Counted from the stretch's first letter, positions 44,791-54,009 are shown. The stretch: DNA of 64,000 nt from Hymenobacter sp. BT730 (GCF_030542105.1 NZ_JAUOFB010000001.1:1550001-1614000), one strand, 5' to 3'. Program-made: numbers and translations. The notes: generated from the letters alone by a model not told the origin.

Positions 44791-45009
44791 CAGCAGGGGT
44801 ACAGTAAGTGGCAGACCAGTCAGCAAAGGAAAGGCAAAGATTATCTTTCTGGGTATGATAGTTGGTTTGAAAACTATCCGGTTCGTTTTTTGTAAAAGCC
44901 ACACATGTTACCGGGTAGTACTTACGTTTAGTGTTTCTCGATTCTTTTCACTTCAATACTGGCTGTTTTGATTTATCGGTCTTCGCTTTTTCTTCGTCAT
45001 TCCTATTCC

Positions 45010-46233
45010 GTGGCCGCCCGCCTGATAAGTAAGCCACTGGGTTTATTGCTGGGCTTGGTGCTGCTGGCTCAATTTGCGCAGGCACAGGTACTGCTACGCG
45101 GTACCGTTATCGATAAAGATACCCGTGAGCCGCTGCCGTTTGTAAGCATTGGTGTAAGCGGCACCTCATTGGGTACGGCCAGCAACGAAAACGGAGAGTT
45201 TTCTATCAATTTACCTTCCTTGCCACGCACGCTGGTGTTTTCGGAGCTCAGCCACCAGCGCGACACGGTGCGGGTTACTTCCGCCGCCGAGCCCTTGGCG
45301 GTTGCCCTGGCGTCGGCCTCCATTACCCTGCCCGAGGTGAAAGTAGGCAGCTATGCTTTCCAGCTGGTAGACCGTGCCTATCGGCGGCTGCAGAACAGCT
45401 ATGATCAGAAATTCTACGGTAAAGCCTTCTACCGCCAGATTACGCGCATTGGTGGAGAGCCTACGGAACTGCAGGAAGTTATCTGGAACGTGAAATCGAA
45501 TAACTCCCGCATTGAGGGTACCGCTATTGCGCAGGGCCGCTATGCCGGCAAGCAGGCGCTTACCAGCTTCAGCAATTTCTCGTTGTACACCCGCTCCTTT
45601 GGCCTGTTTGACCCTCGGGCCGACAGCACCAAATCCCTGGCGCTGCTTAGCCCCAACACCTTCAAAAATTACCTGCTCGAAATCAAAGGCATTGTTGCCG
45701 GTCCCGACTCTACTAAAGGGGGGGTAGCCGAAATAACCTTTGAAACCCGACCCGAACTGACCAGATACGAATCAAAAGGTACTATTTGGGTAGATACGGA
45801 TACTTACCAGGTGCTGCGCTACCAAATGACCACGCCCAACTTCACGGCTACGTCCAGCAACCCCAACCAGAAGTTCCGCAACCCAGAGCTGCAGATTGAA
45901 ATGGCTTTTCAGGATGCCGCAGGGGCCACCGGTTCCACGCCGCTATCCTATATGAAAACGAATCTGCGGGCAGAGCTGACCAGCACCGGCAAAGCGGCTA
46001 CTCCCATCAACGTGCAGTCGTTTACTTTCTTCTACGATACCACGCCTACGCCTACCGGCATTAAATACGCCCCGGCCGGAACCAAAGACCGTGACCTGGA
46101 TGCTATTCGGAGTATCAAATATGATCCGGAGTTCTGGGCCAACAACCCGGTAGTGAAGCGCACACCGGTGGAAGATGAGGTTATTGCGGCTTTCGAGCGA
46201 AAAGGCGCATTTGGCACTATGATCAAAAAATAG
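45010..46233 (+). CDS. Exported protein with CarboxypepD_reg-like domain
   Basis: About 407 residues. A signal peptide (AARLISKPLGLLLGLVLLAQ ... AQA) argues for the GTG at 45010; a TTG at 44968 would add 14 residues. The first 90 mature residues are a carboxypeptidase-D regulatory-like sandwich (GTVIDKDTREPLPFVSIGV, GTASNENGEFSINLP), the module that opens many SusC/TonB-linked Bacteroidota proteins. The remaining 300 residues (QLVDRAYRRLQNSYDQKFYGKAFYR ...) have no TonB plug or barrel long enough for a receptor. They resemble the outer-surface DUF5686-type proteins only in outline. Envelope-located, function unknown. It is divergent from the PhoD-like gene and ends at a clear terminator. Confidence 0.75.
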   Translation: MAARLISKPLGLLLGLVLLAQFAQAQVLLRGTVIDKDTREPLPFVSIGVSGTSLGTASNENGEFSINLPSLPRTLVFSELSHQRDTVRVTSAAEPLAVALASASITLPEVKVGSYAFQLVDRAYRRLQNSYDQKFYGKAFYRQITRIGGEPTELQEVIWNVKSNNSRIEGTAIAQGRYAGKQALTSFSNFSLYTRSFGLFDPRADSTKSLALLSPNTFKNYLLEIKGIVAGPDSTKGGVAEITFETRPELTRYESKGTIWVDTDTYQVLRYQMTTPNFTATSSNPNQKFRNPELQIEMAFQDAAGATGSTPLSYMKTNLRAELTSTGKAATPINVQSFTFFYDTTPTPTGIKYAPAGTKDRDLDAIRSIKYDPEFWANNPVVKRTPVEDEVIAAFERKGAFGTMIKK

Positions 46234-46248
46234 CCCCTCCTTTATTGT

Positions 46249-46285
46249 AAAAAAGCCCGCTGGTATTCACCAGCGGGCTTTTTTT
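46249..46285 (+). terminator. Intrinsic terminator
   Basis: AAAAAAGCCCGCTGGT-attc-ACCAGCGGGCTTTTTT: a 16-bp stem including the A/T tracts, just after the CarboxypepD_reg protein gene. The following 220 nt to 46507 are AT-rich with no other feature seen. Confidence 0.92.
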
Positions 46286-46507
46286 ATGGTCTTCGGTCAA
46301 TGCTGCCCTGCACGGTATCTGAGTTAGTGTAGAGAAATCTAAACTAGGAGACCAAGCAGGAAATAGGCGTCGTACGGTAATTTGTGTATTATCGATATAG
46401 GTATAATTAATATTATAATATTACAAATAAGCTTGTTCATGCATGAGCTAAGTGTTATATTAATAGGAGAATTCAGGCGAATAATTGAACTGTAAAGTTG
46501 GCTGGTG

Positions 46508-47827
46508 ATGAAAGCAAATCTACTCTCTCTTTTCCTATTGGTTGGAGCGCTGTTTGGCGCATACACACAGGGGCAGGCGCAAACCTATTATTATAGTACT
46601 ACCTCGGCAGCCTTACTGCCAGGTGCTACCTTACAGTGGAATGCTGCCGCTTCCTGGACCAAATCCAGCAGCCCTGCCGGATTACCTATGCCCGATGTTC
46701 CAACATCTGGGTGGAATAATGTTGTGACCATAGATCGTAAAGTCGAATTGACTGCTGACTATGAAGTGGGCGGCGCGGATGGCAAAATATCCATAGGCAG
46801 TTTAGGGGAATTAGTTGCGACCGGCAGGACTTTGAAGTTTGTAGAGCAAGCAAAGAGAGCCGTCCAAAGATTCTCTATTGCCAGTGGTGGTAAAATAACC
46901 GCGGCTACTCTGGAGTTTTATAAATCCGATGCGTCTATCAGATCGGCCACTACGCTGGACTGCAATCTGTTATTGAGCAATCAGTCTACGTTTGCTATTT
47001 CCTCCAATGTGGTGGTGAATGGTGACCTGGTGGTTTATAACGGCAACACAGATGCCACTACGCCCGACATTGATGAAGGACTGGGGGAAGCCAGCTTAAC
47101 TGTAATGGGGCAGGTATTAAGTCTGAACAATGGTCCAATGAAAGGATTGTTTGCAGATAATATCACGGTATGTGTAAAAAGGGGAGGAGGCTGTGGCCGA
47201 AATACCCTGGATAGCCGACTGGTAGTCAATACCAACGTGGAAATCCCCAATAATGGCTGCCCCCCACCTTCATTGCCCGTGGAGCTAAACAGCTTTACAG
47301 CGCACTATGCTAGTGGCCAGGTGCAGCTAACCTGGAGTACCGCCCTGGAGCGGGCTTCCGCCAGCTTCACCGTAGAGCGCTCTACCGATGCCCATGCTTT
47401 TCATTCGATTGCCCACGTACAGGCGGCCGGCCAGTCCAGCACGCTTCAAAAATACTCTGCCACGGATGCATCGCCGGTAATGGGCACCAACTACTACCGG
47501 CTTCGCCAGACAGATGCCGATGGCACCCAAGCCTTTTCTCCGGTAGTGGTTGTGGAAGCCACTGTTCATAAGGCAGAACTCCTGGCGTATGGACAGGCAG
47601 GCAGCGCAGCCCAAATACATGTAGCGTTACACACGCCGGGCGAATGCAGGCAACTGCGCGTGGTAGATAACCTGGGACGTATTATCTACAGTGAAGTAAT
47701 TCCGGCCGCCGTTAAAGGAATTCTACAGCGTCAGATTCAGTTGGGCCAGCGCCCCACCGGTATTTACACGGTTCAGGCCCTAACTGCCACTGGCCTTCTC
47801 ACACAACGCCTATTGCTGCAGGAATAA
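46508..47827 (+). CDS. T9SS-targeted surface protein (tandem paralogue 1)
   Basis: 439 residues, start ATG at 46508. The signal peptide is MKANLLSLFLLVGALFGAY...GQAQ. The N-terminal half is rich in short beta-strands (TIDRKVELTADYEVGG, LDCNLLLSNQSTFAISSNVVV) like a small beta-helix with capped turns. It is followed by a Cys-containing region (CVKRGGGCGRN, NNGCPPPSLPVEL). Then comes an Ig/FN3-like module (VQLTWSTALERASASFTVER ... YYRLRQTDADGTQAFS) and a C-terminal T9SS-type sandwich (RQLRVVDNLGRIIYS ... PTGIYTVQALTATGLLTQRLLL). It should be exported and displayed on the surface. Function unknown. A close paralogue follows at 48181. Confidence 0.85.
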   Translation: MKANLLSLFLLVGALFGAYTQGQAQTYYYSTTSAALLPGATLQWNAAASWTKSSSPAGLPMPDVPTSGWNNVVTIDRKVELTADYEVGGADGKISIGSLGELVATGRTLKFVEQAKRAVQRFSIASGGKITAATLEFYKSDASIRSATTLDCNLLLSNQSTFAISSNVVVNGDLVVYNGNTDATTPDIDEGLGEASLTVMGQVLSLNNGPMKGLFADNITVCVKRGGGCGRNTLDSRLVVNTNVEIPNNGCPPPSLPVELNSFTAHYASGQVQLTWSTALERASASFTVERSTDAHAFHSIAHVQAAGQSSTLQKYSATDASPVMGTNYYRLRQTDADGTQAFSPVVVVEATVHKAELLAYGQAGSAAQIHVALHTPGECRQLRVVDNLGRIIYSEVIPAAVKGILQRQIQLGQRPTGIYTVQALTATGLLTQRLLLQE

Positions 47828-47843
47828 GGCTTCCAAACCTGAA

Positions 47844-47893
47844 CAACATGCCAAGGCCCCTCCAGATGATTCTGGAGGGGCCTTGGCATGTTG
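47844..47893. terminator. Very long perfect inverted repeat after paralogue 1
   Basis: CAACATGCCAAGGCCCCTCCAG (22 nt) and its exact complement flank a short loop. There is no T-run after it, so it may act as an RNA 3'-end stabiliser or protein site rather than a classical terminator. Confidence 0.6.
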
Positions 47894-48180
47894 TCGGAGC
47901 CGAGAAAAAATTTATTTAATAAGCAGATTGGGGAACATTTTATAGATTTTTTTTGTCGCCATCATACAAATACTTGTAAAATAAGTACAGTTTTTGTATA
48001 GCATTATAAACAAACTGGACAGCTTCAGGCTGTTTAAGTTCTGTTTCTAATAATTAAAATATTTATATATATAAAATTGATCGAATATATTTTTATTGGT
48101 AATTTTTGATCTAAAAATAAGCGTTGTCGTATAAATATCAAGCTTTTGCGATAAAAAGTTTGACTTTAACTACGACGAAC
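47894..48180. other. AT-rich spacer between the tandem T9SS genes
   Basis: Nearly 290 nt of very AT-rich DNA (long T- and A-runs, TATATATA near 48065). No ORF and no exact TAnnTTTG element seen. It presumably contains the promoter of the second paralogue. Confidence 0.4.
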
Positions 48181-49461
48181 ATGAAAACCAATATACTCTC
48201 TTTTGTCCTATTTTCTCTGCTGAGCTTCGGGCTTCATACAGGGACAGCCGCGCAAACGGTTTATACCACCACTGCCACTGGCGGTACTTGGAGCGACCCG
48301 GATACTTGGACCGTTACCGGCACGGCTAACGCAAACAGAGTGCCCACCAATCAGGTAGTAAACGGGCGAGACGTCAGCAATAACATCATCATCATTAATG
48401 CTCCTGTACAGCTGGATAGGGACTATACCGTATCGGGCAACAATGGGATAATATTAATTGGAACCGCAGGTTCTATTGAGGAGGCGGCCTCTACTCCCGG
48501 GCGCGCCTTAAACTTTGGCCAGCAGACAGGCGCCGATCAGCAGCGGCTGCTGGCCAATGGTAGCGTGGAAGTAACCTCCATGAGCTTTTTGAAGGCTGAT
48601 GCCCTGATTAACGCTCCACTGACAGCTAAGTGCAGTATTTCCATTTCCAACCAGTCCACGCTCACGGTAGCTTCCAATGTTAGCATTGAAGGGGACCTGA
48701 TTGTACGTCAGGGCAACCCCAGCATTGAGGGAACCGGAGCCCTGGAAATTGATGGCTGCGTGCGCACCCAAAGCCGGGGAAACCTGAATGGTTTGTTTGG
48801 GCCCAACCTGCGGGTATGCATACAGGGGCAGGATAATGCCTGCTCCGCTGCTCCTGAGCCAGGCCTGGATTGCAACCCCAATGCTTTGCAGGCTATTGCC
48901 ATTAATGGCTGTGCCCCGCTGCCTGTTGAGCTGATTAATTTCTCCGCTAAATATGTAGATGAGCAGGTACAGCTCAACTGGGCTACGGCCATGGAACGGG
49001 CCTCGTCCAACTTCACTGTAGAACGCTCACAGGACGGCCGCCAGTTTGAAGCTGTTTCCGTAGTGCCTGCTGCCGGCCAGTCCTCTTCTACACTCACGTA
49101 CAGCTCCGTAGATAAAACGCCCCGCGCTGGTACCAGCTACTACCGCCTGAAAGCCACTGATACCGATGGTACCTTCTCCTACTCCAGTGTAGCGGTAGTG
49201 CAGGTTGGCAAAGGCAATCAAACAATGACTGTGTATGGTAATCTGTCGTCGTTGAATCTGGATTTGCGCAGCCCGGGCACCTGCCGCGCCATTCGGGTGC
49301 TGGATAGCATGGGCCGGGTAGTATATACTGAACAGCTGGCGGCAGAAACCGCTGGTACTTTCTCCCGCACTATTCCGTTGCGTACTTCGGTAGCGGGCAT
49401 CTACATTGTGCAGGCTATGACCTCTACCGGCATGATGAGCCAGAAAATCCTGCTGAATTAA
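48181..49461 (+). CDS. T9SS-targeted surface protein (tandem paralogue 2)
   Basis: 426 residues from the ATG at 48181 (MKTNILSFVLFSLLSFGLH, signal peptide). Same plan as the gene at 46508: a beta-strand-rich N-terminal region opening TWSDPDTWTVTG, a Cys-bearing segment (DGCVRTQSRG, CIQGQDNACSAAPEPGLDC), the LPVELINFSAKY junction, an FN3-like module (VQLNWATAMERASSNFTVER, YYRLKATDTDGTFSYSS) and a T9SS tail (RAIRVLDSMGRVVYTEQL ... VAGIYIVQAMTSTGMMSQKILL). The C-terminal halves of the two proteins match in many blocks, while the N-terminal halves have diverged. Ligand or role unknown; adhesin-like display is plausible. Confidence 0.85.
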   Translation: MKTNILSFVLFSLLSFGLHTGTAAQTVYTTTATGGTWSDPDTWTVTGTANANRVPTNQVVNGRDVSNNIIIINAPVQLDRDYTVSGNNGIILIGTAGSIEEAASTPGRALNFGQQTGADQQRLLANGSVEVTSMSFLKADALINAPLTAKCSISISNQSTLTVASNVSIEGDLIVRQGNPSIEGTGALEIDGCVRTQSRGNLNGLFGPNLRVCIQGQDNACSAAPEPGLDCNPNALQAIAINGCAPLPVELINFSAKYVDEQVQLNWATAMERASSNFTVERSQDGRQFEAVSVVPAAGQSSSTLTYSSVDKTPRAGTSYYRLKATDTDGTFSYSSVAVVQVGKGNQTMTVYGNLSSLNLDLRSPGTCRAIRVLDSMGRVVYTEQLAAETAGTFSRTIPLRTSVAGIYIVQAMTSTGMMSQKILLN

Positions 49462-49483
49462 ACCACACAAATTTCCCGCTGAT

Positions 49484-49530
49484 AAAACCCCGGTACCTCC
49501 GAAGCATGTCTTCGGAGGTACCGGGGTTTT
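49484..49530 (+). terminator. Intrinsic terminator with a 21-bp stem
   Basis: AAAACCCCGGTACCTCCGAAG pairs perfectly with its complement around the loop catgt, ending in TTTT. Confidence 0.88.
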
Positions 49531-49626
49531 AGGGGATATGGCCACCGCATTTCTGGCTTTAGCTACTGCCTTTCGCCGCAAAATCTGCTAGCTTTCGTCT
49601 CTATTCACCCTTTCAACTCTCCCCGG

Positions 49627-51429
49627 ATGAAACACGTAACCTTAGCGGCTCTGCTGGCCGGCACCCTGCTGGGTAGCTGTAGTCAGCAAACGCAACCACA
49701 AGAGGCCGGCGCAACGGCCAGCACGGCTACTGACATGAAAGATATGGCCACGCTTTTCGATAGGTACTGGGAAGAAAACAGCCGGCTTTTCCCGCTTGAT
49801 GCTACCGCGCAGGGCGACAACCGCTACAACGACCAACTGCCCAACGACGGCACCCAGGAGTTTCGGGAAAAGCTGCGCAGCACCTACCAGTCTTACCTGG
49901 ATCAGCTGGCTAAATATGACCGGGAGAAGCTGTCGGAAAATGATAAAATCAGCTACGACATCTTTAAGTATGATCTGGAAACCAAGCTGGAAGGCCTCAA
50001 GCTGAACACCTGGATGATGCCCTTTCAGCAGTTCTGGGGGCTGCCTCTCACTATGGGGCAGTATGGCTCCGGCGAAGGCAACCAGCCGTTTAAAACCGCG
50101 CAGGACTACGACAACTGGCTGGGCCGCGTGCGGAGGTTCTCCGTTTGGGCCGATACCGCCATCAGCAACTTCCGCCAGGGCATGAAAGCTGGCGTAGTGC
50201 TGCCCAAAGCTCTGGTGGTAAAAATGGTGCCGCAAATGACGGCTATGGTGGTTACCGACCCCACCAAGAGTCTGTTCTACGGCCCAATCAGCAAGATGCC
50301 GAAGGACATAGCCGAAGCCGACAAAAAGCGGATTACGGAAGCCTATAAGCAAGCTATTCTGACGGAACTGGTGCCTACCTACAAAAAGCTGGGCGACTTC
50401 CTCAAAAATGAATACCTCCCCAAGGCCCGTACCAGCACTGGTATTGCGGCCATTCCCCAGGGCGCGGAAGATTACCGCTACGACGTAAAATACTGGACCA
50501 CCACCGATAAAACGCCCGAGGAGATTTACCAAACCGGTCTGAGCGAGGTAAAGCGCATCCGCACAGAGATGGAGAAGGTAAAGGCGCAGGTAGGCTTTAA
50601 AGGAGATTTGCAGGCATTCTTCAAGAGCCTGAAGTCCGACAAAAAGCTAATGCCCTACAAAAAGCCGGAAGAGGTGCTCAACGCCTTCCGGGCTATTCAG
50701 GCCACCATTGACCCTAACCTGAAGAAGATGTTCGGGCGCACGCCCAAAACGCCATTCGAAATCCGGCAGACAGAGGCCTTCCGCGCCGCCTCGGCCTCGG
50801 CAGAATACAACCAGGGCAGTCCGGATGGCTCCCGCCCGGGTATTTTCTACATCCCTATTCTGGATGCTACTACCTTCAACATTACCTCCGGCATGGAGTC
50901 TTTGTTCCTGCACGAGGCTATTCCCGGGCACCACTACCAGATTTCCCTGCAGCAGGAAAATACGGAACTGCCCAAGTTCCGCCGCTTTGCCTGGTACGGC
51001 GCCATGGGCGAAGGCTGGGCGCTGTATACCGAAAGCCTGGGCAAAGAGCTGGGCCTCTATACCAACCCGTACCAATATATGGGGGCTTTGGGTGATGAAA
51101 TGCACCGCGCTATCCGGCTGGTAGTAGACGTGGGCATGCACACCAAAAACATGACCCGGGAGCAGGCCATTAAGTATATGATGGAAAATGAAGCCATAGG
51201 CGAAGACGGCGCCACGGCCGAGATTGAGCGCTACATGGCCATTCCGGGTCAGGCGCTTTCCTATAAAGTAGGTGCCCTGAAGATCAGGGAACTGCGTACT
51301 AAGTACGAGCAGCAACTCGGCACTAAGTTCAGCCTGAGTAACTTTCATGATGAGCTGCTGAAGGACGGTGTAATGCCCCTGGCCGTGCTGGAGCGCAAAA
51401 TGGACGCCTGGGCCGCTGCCCAGAAATAA
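49627..51429 (+). CDS. DUF885-family metallopeptidase-like lipoprotein
   Basis: 600 residues with a lipoprotein signal (MKHVTLAALLAGTLLGSC, Cys18). The long helical body belongs to DUF885, whose zinc motif is present: HEAIPGHHYQ at 429-438 (His429, Glu430, His435). Downstream are EGWALYTESLGKELGLY with further probable ligands, and the conserved PGQALSYKVG near the end. DUF885 proteins are gluzincin-like peptidases or carboxypeptidases of unproven substrate, often lipoproteins in Bacteroidota. A TAGCTTTC element (one base off consensus) lies about 35 nt ahead of the ATG. Single gene, bounded by terminators on both sides. Confidence 0.9.
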   Translation: MKHVTLAALLAGTLLGSCSQQTQPQEAGATASTATDMKDMATLFDRYWEENSRLFPLDATAQGDNRYNDQLPNDGTQEFREKLRSTYQSYLDQLAKYDREKLSENDKISYDIFKYDLETKLEGLKLNTWMMPFQQFWGLPLTMGQYGSGEGNQPFKTAQDYDNWLGRVRRFSVWADTAISNFRQGMKAGVVLPKALVVKMVPQMTAMVVTDPTKSLFYGPISKMPKDIAEADKKRITEAYKQAILTELVPTYKKLGDFLKNEYLPKARTSTGIAAIPQGAEDYRYDVKYWTTTDKTPEEIYQTGLSEVKRIRTEMEKVKAQVGFKGDLQAFFKSLKSDKKLMPYKKPEEVLNAFRAIQATIDPNLKKMFGRTPKTPFEIRQTEAFRAASASAEYNQGSPDGSRPGIFYIPILDATTFNITSGMESLFLHEAIPGHHYQISLQQENTELPKFRRFAWYGAMGEGWALYTESLGKELGLYTNPYQYMGALGDEMHRAIRLVVDVGMHTKNMTREQAIKYMMENEAIGEDGATAEIERYMAIPGQALSYKVGALKIRELRTKYEQQLGTKFSLSNFHDELLKDGVMPLAVLERKMDAWAAAQK

Positions 51430-51456
51430 GCACTACAGGAATTAATGCCTTATTCA

Positions 51457-51494
51457 TAAAAAAAACGCCCGCCAGATATTCTGGCGGGCGTTTT
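51457..51494. terminator. Intrinsic terminator, bidirectional
   Basis: AAAACGCCCGCCAG-atatt-CTGGCGGGCGTTTT with an upstream A-run, between the convergent DUF885 gene and the small lipoprotein gene. Confidence 0.9.
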
Positions 51495-51514
51495 CAGTAA
51501 GATGGAGCCGGTGG

Positions 51515-51835
51515 CTACTCTTCCCGGGTAGAGGCTTGCTGCTCGGTAGACTGGCTAGGCATACGCTGTACCGGGGAAGTGGGGTCGTTGGGGGAGCCCT
51601 TTATGGCCGCGTCGGTAGAGGTTTTCTGGTCTGCGGCAGAGCCGGTGCCAATAGGCGTCTGGGCATCTTGGTCCTTACTAACGCTATCCAGGTTGGTGTC
51701 GGTAGAACGCGCCGGAGGGGCATTGGTAAAGTCTTCCGTGGTTTGCGGGTCTTTGCCGGGGCTGTTGCTCCGGTCGCAGGAAGAAAGGGCGGTGGCAGCC
51801 ACCAGAGTTAGTACTATATGAGGCAGGTGTTTCAT
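51515..51835 (-). CDS. Small hydrophilic lipoprotein
   Basis: 106 residues. The lipoprotein signal is MKHLPHIVLTLVAATALSSC (Cys20). The mature part is wholly polar, rich in Ser, Thr, Asp, Gln and Pro (SVSKDQDAQTPIGTGSAADQ, SPVQRMPSQSTEQQASTREE), so it is probably a disordered membrane-tethered tail. No family recognised. It lies downstream of the HTTM gene on the same strand with a gap of about 120 nt. Confidence 0.7.
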   Translation of the reverse strand: MKHLPHIVLTLVAATALSSCDRSNSPGKDPQTTEDFTNAPPARSTDTNLDSVSKDQDAQTPIGTGSAADQKTSTDAAIKGSPNDPTSPVQRMPSQSTEQQASTREE

Positions 51836-51954
51836 AGGAAAGGATAACTTGATGAACAGGATACTCGGCCTTTGTATACGGCGGGAAGGAACAGGAAGAT
51901 GGGGCTGCCAGATTTTTCCGGCTCAATAGCCTTATGCCACCCATTCTGGGCTAG

Positions 51955-53490
51955 TCATGGTTTTGTCGGTACCGCCGGGGCACAGGTGCATAGCACTTCC
52001 CGGGTAGGGCGCGCCACCTGATAATTCGGCAGAGAAACCTCTTTCATATACACCACAGCCAGTTGCCGAATGGGGGTGTGCGGCAGCTTTTCCTGCCAGA
52101 TGCGCAGCATATAGTTGCAGTAGTACGGGCGCATATAGGCGTTCTGGATGAAAAGGTAGTTCTCGGAGTACTTGCGCCATCGGTCATTGGCAAACAGGCT
52201 TACTACCGAGGCCGGCTTGGCATAGCTAACGGGCGCCCCATGCCGGTTTAAATCAAGGTGCTGCCCGGTGGCGGTAGTGGCCTCCAGAATGTACCAGCCA
52301 TCATCCTTAAAAACCGTGGGTGCAAACATGCCCCAGTGCTGATCCAGCCGAACCAGATAAGCTAACCAACGGCTTTGGTCTGAAAACAACCTGCGCGTTG
52401 GGGCCACACTATCCGCATTCCACCAGCAGATATATACCAGCAAGCCTAGCACCAGCCCCTCGCGCAGACTACGCACCAACTGCCGGCTGCTACCGGAGCC
52501 ATGCCAGGCAGCGCTTACCTGCAGACGGAAGGGGCGGGGCCAGGCTGTCAGGCGGGCGCGCCAGGCAGCTGTATTTTCGGCGGCGCGTTGCTGCAAACGC
52601 TGGAGTGGCGGCAATACGCGCCGCTCCAGCACGGCCAGCGCTGCTGCAGGTAGCAACCCCAGCAGCGAGGCAATATTGATCAGGTAAAACAGCCCCACAA
52701 ACAGGGTCAGGCTGATGCCTATATGAAAGAGAAGAAGCACCGTAATAAACACCATGCGCCACCATGCCACCCGAAATGGGATAAACAGCACAAAGGGCAG
52801 CAGCATTTCCGTGTAGTAGGCACCAAACGTGAGTACCCGCAGTAACTCTCCGTATGGATACAGCAGGCGCCCTACCGGCATTAAAATCTGGTCCAGGCTT
52901 AGAGCATAGTACAGCGCGGTGCCTTCCTGGGTCCATTCCGGCCCACTTTTTAAAAGCGCCGTGCACCAGTACAGCATGGCCAGCTGCACCATGTAGGCTA
53001 CCGTGGCCGCGCTGAAATAGGAAAACGAAGCAGGTAGTGGCTTATGGCGGGCATCCAGTGAGTAGCAGCGGCCCCAGGGCAGGAAAATTCCCCAGAACAG
53101 GAGCATACGCAACAGGTCGTCGCCCCCCTGCGAAATGAGCGGGTTGCGGTTCTGCACCGATACAAGCAGCAGCCACGAAAGTACCGTCATCAGGCGGGTA
53201 TGATACCCTAACAGCAGGGCGCCGGCTACTCCCGCCGCAATTAAAAACAGCAGAGCCTGCACCTGCCACAACCCGCTAATGGTATGCAGGGAAAACTGAT
53301 AGGGCGTCCAGCAATTGGCAAACAGCGCATGCAGCGGCAGCACGCCCATGTTGGCGTAGTGCGCTTCCAGGTCCGTACTGCGAATAGCTAAATCCGTCAG
53401 TAATACGGCAGCCAGTGCAATGCGCATGAGCCCCAGTGCCCGCACATCCAGCACAAACGGATTCTGGAAGAAAGCAGAGGCACGTGGCAT
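51955..53490 (-). CDS. HTTM-domain membrane protein (vitamin K-dependent carboxylase-like)
   Basis: 511 residues. The ATG at 53490 (MPRASAFFQNPFVLDVRALG) is preferred over one 14 codons upstream. The N-terminal half has the HTTM pattern: LMRIALAAVLLTDLAIRSTDLEAHY, then GVLPLHALF, LLFLIAAGVAGALLLGY and LSWLLLVSVQNRNPLISQGGDDLL. Further hydrophobic helices follow, with a C-terminal periplasmic-type region (WGMFAPTVFKDDGWYILEAT). HTTM proteins resemble gamma-glutamyl carboxylase in topology, but most bacterial ones have no proven activity. A DCC-family thiol oxidoreductase, a frequent HTTM partner, lies 0.9 kb away on the other strand. Confidence 0.88.
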   Translation of the reverse strand: MPRASAFFQNPFVLDVRALGLMRIALAAVLLTDLAIRSTDLEAHYANMGVLPLHALFANCWTPYQFSLHTISGLWQVQALLFLIAAGVAGALLLGYHTRLMTVLSWLLLVSVQNRNPLISQGGDDLLRMLLFWGIFLPWGRCYSLDARHKPLPASFSYFSAATVAYMVQLAMLYWCTALLKSGPEWTQEGTALYYALSLDQILMPVGRLLYPYGELLRVLTFGAYYTEMLLPFVLFIPFRVAWWRMVFITVLLLFHIGISLTLFVGLFYLINIASLLGLLPAAALAVLERRVLPPLQRLQQRAAENTAAWRARLTAWPRPFRLQVSAAWHGSGSSRQLVRSLREGLVLGLLVYICWWNADSVAPTRRLFSDQSRWLAYLVRLDQHWGMFAPTVFKDDGWYILEATTATGQHLDLNRHGAPVSYAKPASVVSLFANDRWRKYSENYLFIQNAYMRPYYCNYMLRIWQEKLPHTPIRQLAVVYMKEVSLPNYQVARPTREVLCTCAPAVPTKP

Positions 53491-53616
53491 AGAAGGCCAG
53501 GGCAGGGGGCTTAATGGAAAGGGAAAACGCAACGCGGCAGCTTACCAGAATACACTTATTCTGAGAAGCTGCCGTGTATGCCTTTATAAAAGGAGGGCTT
53601 GGCTATTCAACGCGCC

Positions 53617-54009
53617 TTAGCGGGTAGTAGAGCCACTGGTGGTGCCAGAAGTTGTGCTGCTGGTGGTAGAGCCAGTAGTAGAGCCCGAAGTAGTGCCGCT
53701 GGTTGTTCCGGAGGTAGTTCCGGTTGTTGTGCCGGTAGTGGAACCCGTGGTAGTGCCAGTTGTAGAGCCCGTGGTGGAGCCGGTAGAACCGGTGGTTGTC
53801 CCATCCATGCCCGATGTTGTTCCGGACGTAGTGCCTGATGTAGATGTACCGGAGGTGGAAGTGCCGGAAGTGGTGCTCATATCACTGCCCGAAGAGGGAG
53901 AGGTGCCGCTATCCGTCGACATACTCTTGTTGCATGAGCTTAAAGACAGGCCAGTGGACAGCACGAGTACGGCTGACAGCTTAGCCACGGAGGCAAATGA
54001 CTTTTTCAT
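53617..54009 (-). CDS. Ser/Thr/Gly-repeat lipoprotein
   Basis: 130 residues from the ATG at 54009. The signal MKKSFASVAKLSAVLVLSTG...SSC fits a lipoprotein. Almost all of the mature protein is low-complexity repeats of Ser, Thr and Gly (GTTSG, GSTTG and GTTTG units), containing one Met-Asp-Gly interruption. It is likely an unstructured tether or stalk on the cell surface or periplasm; no enzymatic domain. The antisense Val/Pro-repeat frame is an artefact of the same repeat. Confidence 0.75.
   Translation of the reverse strand: MKKSFASVAKLSAVLVLSTGLSLSSCNKSMSTDSGTSPSSGSDMSTTSGTSTSGTSTSGTTSGTTSGMDGTTTGSTGSTTGSTTGTTTGSTTGTTTGTTSGTTSGTTSGSTTGSTTSSTTSGTTSGSTTR
53627..53878. repeat. Low-complexity coding repeat
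   Basis: Tandem degenerate 12-15 base units encoding (S/T)GTT(S/T)-type motifs within the lipoprotein gene. The units are imperfect, so length change by slippage is possible but not shown. Confidence 0.7.

Noticed and set aside
53627..53878. Possible CRISPR-like or VNTR array
   Set aside because: The units are short, degenerate and in frame with the coding sequence. There are no unique spacers, so it is a coding repeat only.
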